NCBI GenBank assembly: GCA_000310025.1
Contig: FN649757.1
Coordinates: 14,270-78,269 of the forward strand
DNA length: 64,000 nucleotides
Direction of reading: 5' to 3'
Source of the DNA: Ectocarpus siliculosus
Lineage: Eukaryota; Sar; Phaeophyceae; Ectocarpales; Ectocarpaceae
Positions 42,301 through 51,742 of this stretch are shown one piece after another; within the stretch, counting starts at the first letter, position 1; the number at the start of each line of letters is the position of its first letter. Below the pieces are notes generated by a model, which made no database searches, had not been told where the DNA came from, and worked only from the letters and a program-made list of their open reading frames with translations. Both the position numbers and the translations under genes were made by a program.

Positions 42301-44848
42301 AGCGTTCGTGGGGGCATCGGCAGCCTTCTAATCAATGTGTAAGCTGGGATGCCTTCTACATGTGCTCATAGTTTTGTCCCAACACCATTTCCAAGGGTGC
42401 TGCAGATGGTCTTACCGGCTGTTTCACTGTTTTTATGGTCGGGGGTTACTGCGGCCATGAAGGGGTTAAGGTTTGGCTGAGATGCGACGCAGCTTTACAC
42501 AAAATTCGTTCCGATTCAGCGACATAATGTTTTGGCACGGCACTGTTGCTGAAAGCTGTGGCCATTGATAGGGTTTTTTTGGTCGGCCAGAATGAATGCT
42601 GCATCCAACAACGTACCATTCAATAGGGCCAGTTGCCCTCGACCGCAAATTTTAATGAACCCTACAGATTCCTTATCTTTACGAAAGCAGCAAAGGGCGA
42701 TCTCTATGCCACCCTGGAGAAGATAGCCCTCTGCGTTGAGGTTTTCGAGCGATATCCTGGCTTGTGTCGCAGCACGGTGGGGTAAGTGGCGCAAGCAAAC
42801 ACGATGCGTTGATGAGGTTTCCCCCGATCATTTTCCACAGAGCTTGAGCTCGTAGGCAGCTCGATGAAATGGGTATTGTTTGACGGTAAAAGTATGCAGT
42901 GACATCTCAGGTAAGAAGTTGTGTTCACGCATACCTTACGTTTGTGGCGATGGCACAGTAGTCCACAGCATGACACATCGTTTCCCTATGCTGGATAACG
43001 CATTTCGAGTATTCCGCTCCACCAACCCTTTTCTGCTGTGCTTGTTGACTGCTCTTTTGTGGTTTATGATCACTCGTTTGCTATGCTGAGTCCCATTGAT
43101 GCTACTATTTGGCTCTTCGCCTGGAATACCTAGTGTGTGAAACGCTTGATGTGCGTATGGTTGAGAAGCCTATTTCGATCGATGCATGCTCGGTTCTGCC
43201 AATGACCAAAACATCATGTTTCTTCCCCCTCAATTTGTGTCCAGCTGGGGCTTCTGGGTTCTTGAATATTGACCTCTAGCTGATCGGGTCACGAGGTATC
43301 CAAACTTTCATTCTGTTGCGGTCCCATCCTAGGGTCCGTCGTGTTGCTTGATGTCCTCAGACTCTGCAATCTGTATACACGAGGCAATGTGTCTAGTACT
43401 TAGTACCTGGTGGGTCATAAATCGGACAGAGAGCTGCAATATCACGGCGTTATCAACATCAGAGCGCCTTACGTGTCGCGTGTTTTATGTCTCAAATTGA
43501 TAGTAGTGGGTTTGACCAAAACACGACACCCGATACTTCTCCTGAGATGCGAAGGTAGCGTGTTGCGGCCTCCTTCCACCAGTAGGGTACGGCGCTTATG
43601 GAATGTGACGTTGGTGACTTTGCCAACGAATGGGATGTACTCCATTCAGTTACGCTTCCTTTCCCACCAAGCGTATGATCGTTTCGGACAAGTATTTCTT
43701 GGAAACGTAATGCTCACGAGTGGTTGTGTGCTTGCTCTTGGTGTCATTTGGGCCGATTACATTTTTGTGATATTGTGCTGGGCTTGTTTGTGGCGGCGCT
43801 GATTATTGTTTGCCGTGGCGAACAAAGAAGAGGGGGTGCCGCATGTCATGGTGTATCGAGCGATATATTCTACAAATTGCTGGTGTCGAATGCGCTTTGT
43901 TCCCCTCTGCCCCACGCTGCGGATGGTCCATAAAAGATGCCACCTGGCCCACATGGTGCTGGTAGCTCTCGCAGCGATTGGTGACTGCAGATCTCAAGGG
44001 ATGTACGACAGGTTGCGGGGGTCCTACAACTCGTGTCGTCCTTCCGGCTCACGGCCCGTACCCCCTTTGGAGGAGTGGCACGGTGTGGATGCCTTCTGCG
44101 ACGATCTATACTGCAGGTAATTCCTCTGAAAGCATAGGACCCTCGCCAAATCATGCGGTACAGGCACTTGGTTATACGAATGTGGGGAAACGCGACATAC
44201 TCTCAGTCTTGCTTCTGCATTGTACCGCGATTTAGTTTGCGGTGCCTAAGCGACCATTGGAGGATCGCCAACATGTTCTTGCAGTCACTCACGACCAACC
44301 CTAACGGCACGTCCTCTCACTCGGCACCGAACTCACCTTCGACCGCACCACTCGCTGGTAGGGCGAAGGACCTGGGTGCAAGAAAACTCAAGGCTTTCCG
44401 GGCACCACCCGGTGAGAGCATGGGCGCCTGCGTTGGAACGAGGGGCACGGAAAGTGACGAGGGCGAAACTGCTTTCCAAGGACACTGGGAGAACCAGAGC
44501 AGCACGTTATCAGCATGCAACATTGCTCAGAAGATTGTCGGCGGAGTTTTTGCTAGTTCAACTGGGGGGGAGCCCGAACGTCGTGAGGGCTCCGCTATGG
44601 TCTCGACAGCACCTTTTGCTTCTCCAGCATCCTCAAACAACCCTTGCCGCCTATTGACGACAGGGCTTTCCTTCGACCACGTCGAAAGCAAAATTGACAG
44701 CTTGGTCGTCGCTCCCGAGTCATTGTCAAGGCTTCGAGACAATAGTGAGGGGAGCGGGGAGGTGGAGGATACAGAAGAAGGCAACATTGGCGCAGGAGAT
44801 TGGTTGGATGTGACCCATGCAATGTTAGATGCACTCGGAACCGACTGA
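30243..44848 (+). CDS. Gene C: Zn2Cys6 regulator, 13 exons, 14.6 kb
   Basis: Exons read at 30243-30397, 39291-39473, 39737-39844, 40042-40267, 40457-40533, 40746-40791, 41021-41104, 41399-41503, 41794-42059, 42297-42338, 42668-42781, 43937-44116 and about 44285-44848. This is the most complete copy: phases fit at every junction except the last, and no stop interrupts them. Exon 1 gives CSECGRTKKRCDGQLPCG and exon 2 RCVKSGSQCTYNRRRWH, a full fungal-type binuclear cluster followed by a basic linker, expected to bind DNA in the nucleus. The middle region is helix-rich with GALAEGSPIQS, RAWVILAYLCCFMEDM and EVELYQYVAQSYRAYEQ. The tail is low-complexity with an acidic end (DWLDVTHAMLDALGTD). The last exon may instead start at 44263. 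Total length is about 700 residues. Confidence 0.82.
31357..32577. mobile_element. Possible 1.2-kb element with short inverted ends
   Basis: GTGACACAAGA at 31357-31367 is matched by its reverse complement at 32567-32577. A second internal copy is at about 31568, and several TATCACACC motifs recur (31558, 31979, 32368). The SINE candidate lies inside. No transposase or target-site duplication was seen, so the limits are uncertain. Confidence 0.35.
31618..31966 (+). mobile_element. tRNA-derived SINE candidate (~350 bp)
   Basis: The head carries a box-A-like GTGGTCTTGTGGG (31631-31643) and a box-B-like GGATTCGAGTCCC (31675-31687) at tRNA spacing. The element ends in a 13-A tail (31954-31966). 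AAAAATCAC flanks it at 31609-31617 and 31962-31970, a possible target-site duplication, though the A residues partly overlap the tail. SINEs are copied by partner LINEs; none is visible here. Confidence 0.6.
34318..35320. repeat. Cluster of CAAATCTTG motifs
   Basis: CAAATCTTG or CAAAATCTTG appears repeatedly at about 34318-34520 (at least five times, with CCAAGATCTG variants in the opposite sense) and again at 35240-35320. Spacing is irregular. It could be a subterminal binding-site array of a transposon. Confidence 0.5.
34605..35072 (-). other. Unassigned 155-codon open frame
   Basis: This frame has mixed, protein-like composition (for example SSALTDLARVQRDWVWGDS and FERSLDRLVMTHVKLARAN) and no low complexity. 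I do not recognise it. It lies inside the compound insertion and between the two motif clusters, so it could be a decayed element gene, or chance. Confidence 0.2.
35950..36360. repeat. Tandem duplication with a (GTTGCT)n tract
   Basis: Two units of about 200 bp (from 35953 and from 36160) share ACCTCCCG-CGCGTGGC, TTGCTTCCTCCTTCG and GTTATCG. The second contains an expanded GTTGCT hexamer repeat at 36183-36212. Confidence 0.6.
37650..38575. repeat. Field of TGCCCATGGGCA palindromes and a ~120-bp direct repeat
   Basis: The perfect 12-bp palindrome TGCCCATGGGCA and close variants occur many times at 37656-37830, 38060-38290 and 38440-38530. Two related units (about 38050-38170 and 38440-38570) both contain AACCTCCCAGT-GTGTGGGAGATTGGG and are preceded by GGTGGCGAAGT-CTAGGTTGA. 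No homology to a known element is recognised. Confidence 0.65.
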
Positions 44849-46089
44849 CGAGAGTATCCTCGCGGATGCCAACTTGGCTCGCGAACTCTGGGCATAGTGC
44901 TCGCTTGAGAATTGTGTGGTTTGAGCACTGCAATAGGCTATATATCAGTTCAGTGTAGTTCAATCTCGACTTCGGAGTACGAAATATGGTCATCACAGGA
45001 GCCTAACGATTGAGAACATGTGGCCATTAATTTTTTTCTGCTCTGCAATACTTCTGTGTTTTTCGAGAATGAACGATGTCGGAAGGTTGTGCATAGGCGG
45101 GACGGTAGGTGATGGCGGAGAGCTCTCACCTAATTGCGAGCTCCTTCATGACAGATGTCCCGCGGTTTCCGTCGAGCATTGGGATTCTTCGTCCACACAC
45201 GTAGAGGCGTGATGCTACTCCGGGGATTTAGTTCCACCAAATAATTGATGTCGTGTTTTTGAGTCAAGTCATATGTACTACAGGGTAAGGTTTGACGTGC
45301 AATACCCTTGCTGTATGCGTACGATGAAAAAAAATATCACAAAAACATATGGTCGTGTGCCCGCTCCCAACAAAAGAGAAACCCCGAAAAAAGTATTTAG
45401 GTGGGTGTACTCATAGTCGTGCATGCCGTAGTCGTGCCGTCGTCGTTAGACCGTTGACCTCGCATCCCTATAAAGCCGGGACGGAGCACGCCGGGTTCTC
45501 ACCGGACCAGGCTCTCACATCACCAAGCGCGAAGCGCCGTGAGGTATTTGGTGACTCGCGTGAAGGGTGCGCTGCATGCTGCTAAGGGTGTTCGGCATCT
45601 TGTGCTTACTTCCTTGCGTACGGATGACACAGCTGTGGATGACTTAATTACTTTGTCTGGTGCTTTTCACTTTCATAGAAAGTTTTAAGCACTGTGTAAC
45701 TGCCTCGAGTGCTGGATTAATTTTACACAAGGCGGTGCGATTATCCCCTTTGCACGGAGTGAGGATTCTCGACCCCGCACAACAGAATCTACTCGACCAC
45801 CATTCATGGTTACCGTCAAAAACCCCAGAGGCAAAACAAATAAGCGGAAATCTGGTGGTCGAGCTCCCGAAGTGATGGGCTTGTTACACAACATCGTTGC
45901 CAAGCGACCAAAACCCAACCCCGATGACAGACATTGGGGGGATGGTATGTTGAGGGGTGTGAATACCTGTGAAAAAGCCGGTGCCTGGGATATTGGCGGG
46001 TTATCGAGCCAGCACACGCAGAAAATATTCAAGTATTGTGAGTAATGCCGTTATCGATTGTAAGGCCTCGGTCAATTCTGTGGGCACAT
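44849..46089. other. 3' flank of gene C and dispersed repeats
   Basis: The first 160 bp resemble the 3' flank of gene A. At about 45155-45355 lies the second copy of the repeat seen near 951-1310. At about 45405-45960 lies one arm of a long dispersed inverted pair. No gene is supported. Confidence 0.5.
45405..45960 (+). repeat. ~560-bp dispersed repeat, plus-strand copy
   Basis: The reverse complement of about 57400-57955 aligns along most of this segment, with shared runs such as CCGGACCAGGCTCTCACAT and TACTCGACCACCATTCATGG. Reading frames are not kept between copies except for about 50 codons near 45420-45585, so it is treated as a repeat rather than a gene. Confidence 0.65.
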
Positions 46090-46350
46090 ACCGGCGGATT
46101 CTTGAGGGCCAAGCCTGTGGGTTTCAACCAAAGCTGTGGTTCTTGGCCAAATCACCGGTACCGTCATTTTCTCGATTACCAGCCACCACGCCGCAACTGC
46201 TGGTGTTGCCACAAGTCTCTGCCGCCCATTCTCGTCCTTTCTTCCCGTGCCTGCTTCGTTTCGTGCCGAGAGGCGCCGTGCTCTGTGCTGTGGTCAGGAA
46301 ACACTAGGCACCTTTATAGGTTCAATCGATTCCGTCCGGAGCCCCGAGCG
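46090..46350 (+). pseudogene. Orphan promoter/5'-leader fragment of the gene family
   Basis: GCCTGTGGGTTTCAACCAA matches the sequence before the CCAAT box of gene D (51345-51362), but the box itself is changed to CCAAA. The following 200 bp resemble the leader of the family (CCGTGCTCTGTGCTGTGGTCAG; later GGTCGCTACGAGAGCAACC as before exon 1 of B and C). No zinc-cluster exon follows. It is read as the decayed 5' end of a fifth copy. Confidence 0.55.
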
Positions 46351-47020
46351 ACGTTCTTTGCACACTATACTGGTCGCTACGAGAGCAACCATGCGAATAC
46401 GACAACGGTCGTCAGGCTCGAAATTCTTGCTCTCTCAACGCCATCTTTCCCGCCGCGAATATGACTTCATCCTTCTGTGTTCTTCCCTTTCCTTCTTCCT
46501 CTTTCGTCACCCCAATGTAAAATTCCCCTCTAAGCGACCACCATTCTCCTTTTCGTCGGTGTTACTGAATTCCCAACAAATTGGCTGTGGTGATATGTGG
46601 GTGCGCAGTGCGCAGAAGGTGTAGGGCTCCGAGCTTGCAATTGACACAAATATCAGAATTGAGGTCCCGTCCTCACTAGTTTTGAAATGCCACATGAATG
46701 TCGGCAGTCCAATGTAAAGGTTTCGCCACTATAGAAGCTACTTTGTAATGTTGTCTACGATACCGACTTTGCCGCCCCACACTCATCATACAAGTAGATA
46801 AACTCTCCGTCTAACCTGCTGACACTTCACCACGGGCGCACATAACTTCGTACTTGTATTCCAATTCGTTTAGAATTGGTTTCAGCTACGGAAAAACAAA
46901 TACCATAACGGCATTTTTATTCAGCCACGACCACCAGACAGACGCTAACCAACGAAAACAATAAGAAAGAGAGGCTAGCACACTGGCGTAGTGGTGCTGT
47001 ATACGTGATGTGTGACATGA

Positions 47021-47524
47021 TTCAGAAGAAGAGGACTCCGCGCAACAAGAGAGAGACACGTACGTTCGGTCGCTCCATTCTTTTTCCGTTTGGATTTTGC
47101 GGAAGAAGACAAGAAGAAGAAGCAAGCCCGGATGGAGGATGGATGTGTTTTTGTCCTATTTATGGATGGATCTCAATATCATTACGCCGCCCAATCTTCC
47201 CTACACTCGCTCACGCCGACCCTGATCTCTGCAATCACCGACAACGACCTCTTCCTCGTCAAACCAAACGCGGGCGACCGTAAAAACCGCGAAGACCGAC
47301 GTAAGCTCCTCCGATCCAAAACGAAACACGATCCCCCGCGCCGCCCAGACTACCTGCGCCGAAAAGCTCCAAAAGGTCGACGCTCTCACTCCGACCGTTC
47401 CGTTCGTGACGCCGTCGTTTCGTCAAGCCGTAACACACCAAACAAACTTCAACCCGTTCAAAGAATCAAAGGAAAGCGGACCCCGGATTGGAGGAAGCCC
47501 TTGCACGAGCAAGGCAATCAATAA
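47021..47524 (+). other. Unassigned basic open frame
   Basis: The frame is open from 47021 to the stop at 47522-47524. It lacks an early ATG, so it would have to be an exon (an AG at 47024-47025 could serve as acceptor). It encodes a short hydrophobic patch (CVFVLFMDGSQYHYAAQ) followed by a strongly Lys/Arg-rich tail. The family is not recognised. Confidence 0.2.
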
Positions 47525-48964
47525 TCGTATTCCGATGCTAAACTGTATCTTTGCGAGAGTTGCCCCTCCAAGCGCTCCGGACCGTATGTTTCGCAATTTT
47601 TTGTCGCGCTCGGACCCCTTGGCGGGATTTTTTTCCCCTCTCTCCCTCGGATGGTGTTTATCGTGAATACTGTCGATTGTTTACCACAATATTGTGCCAT
47701 CGTTCTCTCTGCCGATTCGACAGGGTCCCGGCGTGATGGAGTGACTCATAAGGAGGGTATTTCGACGGACCATTCATAGTATGCCCAAGCGACTAAATGA
47801 CTGAGTGAACGAATATTCCTGCGTCACCAATGTTGATGAAGAAGGGCTTCATGTTGTTCATATTGGATGTGCCACGTCTGGCTTCATGCTATCGTGACGA
47901 CGGGTGTGAAAATGGTTGACACGGTATCTCCCAATCTTCGAGAGCATAAACGTAGCTCGAAAAAACCGTCCGTAAAACGTCACCTCGATTTCACTCCACT
48001 TTTTTCTCCGTACACATATTCGTTCATCCTGCCTGATACTCCCCTTTGTTGAATATGATTTACTCTGGGCATAGATTGTTTTCTACGCTGGGGTGTATGC
48101 CCCTCTTTCTCGAAATTTCCCAAATATTTCTCATTACGACTAGTCGATTAACCCATATCAATAATATTGCGAGACCCTTAATATATGAGGGTAACCATCA
48201 TGTTGCGGGTATACGAGTTATTAGGGTCAAGACAGTGGATAGTCCTTATGAATCGCCTTCACATAACCGTGTTCGCGCGAGTAGACCAGTGAATGTCGAA
48301 TGAAACTTAATTGTCTGTCCATTGGTTTCGCTCACACTGCCGAATAGAGTAGCGCCGAAAGCTCTTGTGGGGAGCTTTCAGGTCCAAACAACAATTGCGT
48401 TGCTTCGGTGATGATAGTATATATGGGTTGGTTCAGTGTGATGGGTGACAAGTGGGACGATGCCTGCGAGGCTGGCAGTTATTTTTTTTTCCTTGCGTGG
48501 AGTAAAAAATATATATGTAGGTGCAAAGATAAATCATATGAACGGTTGAAGGAATTGAGCTCCAAGGAAACAGGCTTATGAAGTTTACTCTTATATTCTC
48601 GCCCATGAGATTATAGCCAGAATTTTCGATGGCCCAAGTCCCGCCATGAAACCCAATCCCGACTGCTTCAAGAAAAAACGATTCACTCCATATGAATTCA
48701 TATGGAGGGTTCGCGGTGGCTGAAGACCCGTTTAAAACCGCGTCCTCCCTCTCAAACACAGGTTTCGCTGGTTAGATCGCATCACCTGCATGAAGGCGTC
48801 GTCACCAAATATTTTTTTCACTTCCGGCTTCGACGTGGCTTTCTCGTCGAGGGGACTGATACGTATCGGATACCACAAAATCTGCATTCTGAGTCTGTAC
48901 TTTGAGCACCCCAGTAACACGACACTGTTGGAGAATTCGATGTGAATATTCCGCGAAACCAATA

Positions 48965-49537
48965 TCACAATCCGAGGTACAATGATACGAACCGGTGAAC
49001 AATTGCAGCGCCATGGAAACGGGCGAGAAAATCTTCACTTTGATAACTCATAATGCCGTTCACAACAGACTCGTCGGATTCAGAGTCCATCTGTGACAGG
49101 AGAGGAAAGTAACACATGTCAACCCACCTTGCGCTCCTCCGCAATCGTCCTTCTCCGAACACTATGCGCCTTCCGGAGCAGTTTCCGATCTGTACGCTCT
49201 CACCAACGGTGCTCCGCTGCGGCGTTCCCGTCGCTGACACAGTTCGGCGCGCTCGGGGACGGGATTTTGGCCGTACTTGCTTTGTTGTTGACATTGTGAG
49301 TCTCCCGCACACCCGTGGGCAAGGGAATCTACATACGTAGATCTGGAACAGAAAGGCGTCAGATTTCAAATTTGCTGGTATGATCCATGCCTGTGCTTGG
49401 CACCCGCACCTGAGACGGTATAGCCAGAGGGCAGCCATCAAAGGATCAGGCAGCTTGGACGCCCGTTCCTTGACCCTCATTAGAACACGGTGGTCAACGG
49501 CGATGCCATGCGTATCCCCGCACGGTATTGACGACAA
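48965..49537 (-). other. Unassigned minus-strand open frame
   Basis: This is a 190-codon frame. A pyrimidine-rich CTCCTGTCACAG just before the internal MDSESDESVVNGIMSYQSED segment (about 49092) looks like a splice acceptor, so the last part could be an exon of an element gene. It is not recognised, and conservation cannot be judged from one copy. Confidence 0.2.
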
Positions 49538-50239
49538 CCTGTCGTTGGGCCCTCACTACTCTGCGAGCGGCAGAGTACTGAGTGTCCGAGCTCCTCGTAG
49601 ACACGCGTTTCGCCTCTGTTGCACCTATGTTGATACTTTCCCCGATATTTCTTTGGTGCGAGCACGTGGAGAGGGGGGTGGAGAGATGGGTAGCGATGTG
49701 GGTCTAGGAGGGGGCACGGACGAGGGTGCACGGAACAGGGGGCTTATACTTGCGTTTTGGTAGTCGGGAATATTCCAAGCATACTGACCTAGGTGCTGTG
49801 CGCTGGCCAAAGCGCTGCCCACCATTAGCCATGTTCAAGTTGTCCATTCGAATTTGAATGTTCAGCGATGGAGAAAATCTTCTGGTCGGAATATGCAGCC
49901 GAGCCACCCGGCGCCCGAGCCACCCAGCGCCCTCGTTAGGCCGCCGAACGGAAATATTCACGCAGTGCCGTAAATACGTAACCGTATTCAAACGCCGCTG
50001 AAGTCATGCTGTGGCCACGTTCTTATGCGATCCTCGGCAACCACACGTTGATTTCGGCACAATGCGGCTAGTGCGACAGCCGGGGGACAGAAAATGTTGC
50101 TTCGAATCATCTTGGTAGGTATCGCAAACATTATTTACGACACCGCTGTCGTAATTGGCATTACCGAAAAATATATCGTTGCATCTCTCTGCCGACCCTC
50201 CCACCTCTTGACCACTTCTTAATTTTTTGTCCATGTCCG

Positions 50240-50545
50240 CTCACCACGCTGGCGGACCCTGCGTCCCCAGTAGATTCCTACTTGCGACTGAGGGTGGGAT
50301 GTGTCGATATGTCACTGACTGGTTCAGAGCTTTTGAGAAAGTTTCCCACCAACAGAGAGCAACCAGAGCGCGACGGCCGGCGAAAACCTATGCCAGGCAT
50401 AGTCTAGATGAGACGCATTCCGTCCGTTTCCTGCAAAAAGAGGTGGCGGGTGCTATGAGGATGGTGCCGCACAGTGGGAAAGGTCTCGTCTTGGAGCCGC
50501 TTGAAAAAGCAATTTTGAGTGAGTCGAAACACGCGTGGGCACGAG
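50240..50545 (+). pseudogene. Orphan exon-9 fragment of the gene family
   Basis: The segment aligns with exon 9 of genes A-D from the acceptor (GCGGACCCTGCGTCCCCAG) to the donor (GTGAGTCGAAACACG). It keeps translated pieces such as DWFRAFEKV (compare QSFRAFEQT in D) and VLEPLEKA (compare FEPLEEA). Stops follow the acceptor directly, and the length has changed, so it cannot be coding. With the orphan promoter at 46090 it marks a lost fifth copy. Confidence 0.65.
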
Positions 50546-51295
50546 TTTATACACACTTCTTCGAAGATCAACAGCGACCTGCACCTGGAGACAGGGTGGT
50601 TGACCGTATCGTCGGATTTCGGGGCAACCGCCCCGTTACCCCGAGAAAACCTCACCTTTGTGCTCGGGAAAAAATGTACTATAAAGATCGTCATTGGACC
50701 ATCTACAAGTATCGACGATACACTTGATTTGAGCGAATGAGAGACAGCAGCCCGCAGTTGTGGCACGGTCCGACGAGACCCCGTTTGTGAGGCTCGGCAT
50801 AGGAGCGATATCCAGTGTTGATACTCGATGGGGCACAGGAGGTGCGACAAAAAAATCGATACCCTCGAGCCAAGTACACTGCAGCTGCATCCTCGGAAGT
50901 GATGTGCACTTGCGCACATGCCGACGACTGACTGAAAAGACAGATAGTATCTATTACAATTCAAAGTTCCTGTGGGCTACAAATGGTCGCTGTATTGGTT
51001 TTAGAGTGGGGCTGATACTCGGGCTCTCCAGGGGTGCTCAAGCTCCTACATATGTAGTCTTCTACAGCAGAGGTTCAGACATGTGCGCTGGCTGCAAGCG
51101 ACGTAAACAAAGAGCGTTTGCGAGATTTGCACGGCTCAATGAATCACCTACAGCACATAGTCTAAAGCGTGCAGCGGCGGGGACTTACCTGCAGCATAGC
51201 AGCCAGCGCGCTTTTTGACAGGCTCCCATTCTCACACTCGTGCGCGGAACTGCTGTGTATATGTGGCTTGCCTGTGTGTAAGTCACAGTACAACA
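50546..51295. other. Intergenic stretch before the gene D promoter
   Basis: No gene was seen. The first 20 bp continue the intron sequence after exon 9 of the family; exons 10-13 of the decayed copy were not found. Confidence 0.4.
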
Positions 51296-51400
51296 GCAGC
51301 ACACGTTCACCAGGCATAAACGCCCATAAAACGTTCCTTGCCGAGCCTGTTGGTTTCAACCAATAGGAGGAGTGCAGCAGCTGTTGTGCACGAAAAAATT
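51296..51400 (+). promoter_or_regulatory. Conserved promoter block of gene D with CCAAT box
   Basis: GGTTTCAACCAATAGGAGG contains the CCAAT box at 51360-51364, 222 bp before the ATG at 51582. It matches the corresponding positions upstream of B and C. A pyrimidine-rich leader with TTGCTCTCTTCCTGTGCC follows, as in the other copies. Confidence 0.55.
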
Positions 51401-51581
51401 CCGAAATTTCCCTCACCGCTTCAGCCGCCGCAAGACGCTAAATAGCAGTTCCTTAGGTCTCTGTCGCCCCAACTCTTGCTCTCTTCCTGTGCCCGCCCCC
51501 TTGAATGCGCAGAGAAGACGTGCTCTGTGCAGTGGCCAGAACCACGAAACACCTGAGAACTGGCCCACGAAACTGGTCGTG

Positions 51582-51742
51582 ATGAGAGAAACCAGTACGG
51601 TGCAACCCAACTCCGGCGGGAACAGCAGCTATGGTCGGCAAGGGCATGGAACTTGCTTGCGACCAACTCTTTTTGGAATGCGGAGGAGCTGCTCAGAGTG
51701 CGGACGGAAAAAGAAGAGGTGTGATGGTCAACAGCCGTGCGG
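51582..51742 (+). other. Gene D exon 1: first half of zinc cluster
   Basis: The ATG at 51582 begins MRETSTVQPNSGGNSS, and the exon ends in four cysteines with a phase-2 donor GG|GTGAGA. The N terminus differs from B and C, but the RPTLFGMRRSCSECGR core is kept. Confidence 0.78.

Larger units (their letters stand above)
46351..50239. other. Unassigned 3.9-kb stretch between gene C and the orphan exon
   Basis: It has lower similarity to the rest of the array than any other intergenic part. It contains a 144-codon frame at 47090-47524 and a minus-strand frame around 48965-49537, neither recognised. No terminal repeats were found, so it may be an old insertion into the decayed fifth copy. Confidence 0.4.
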
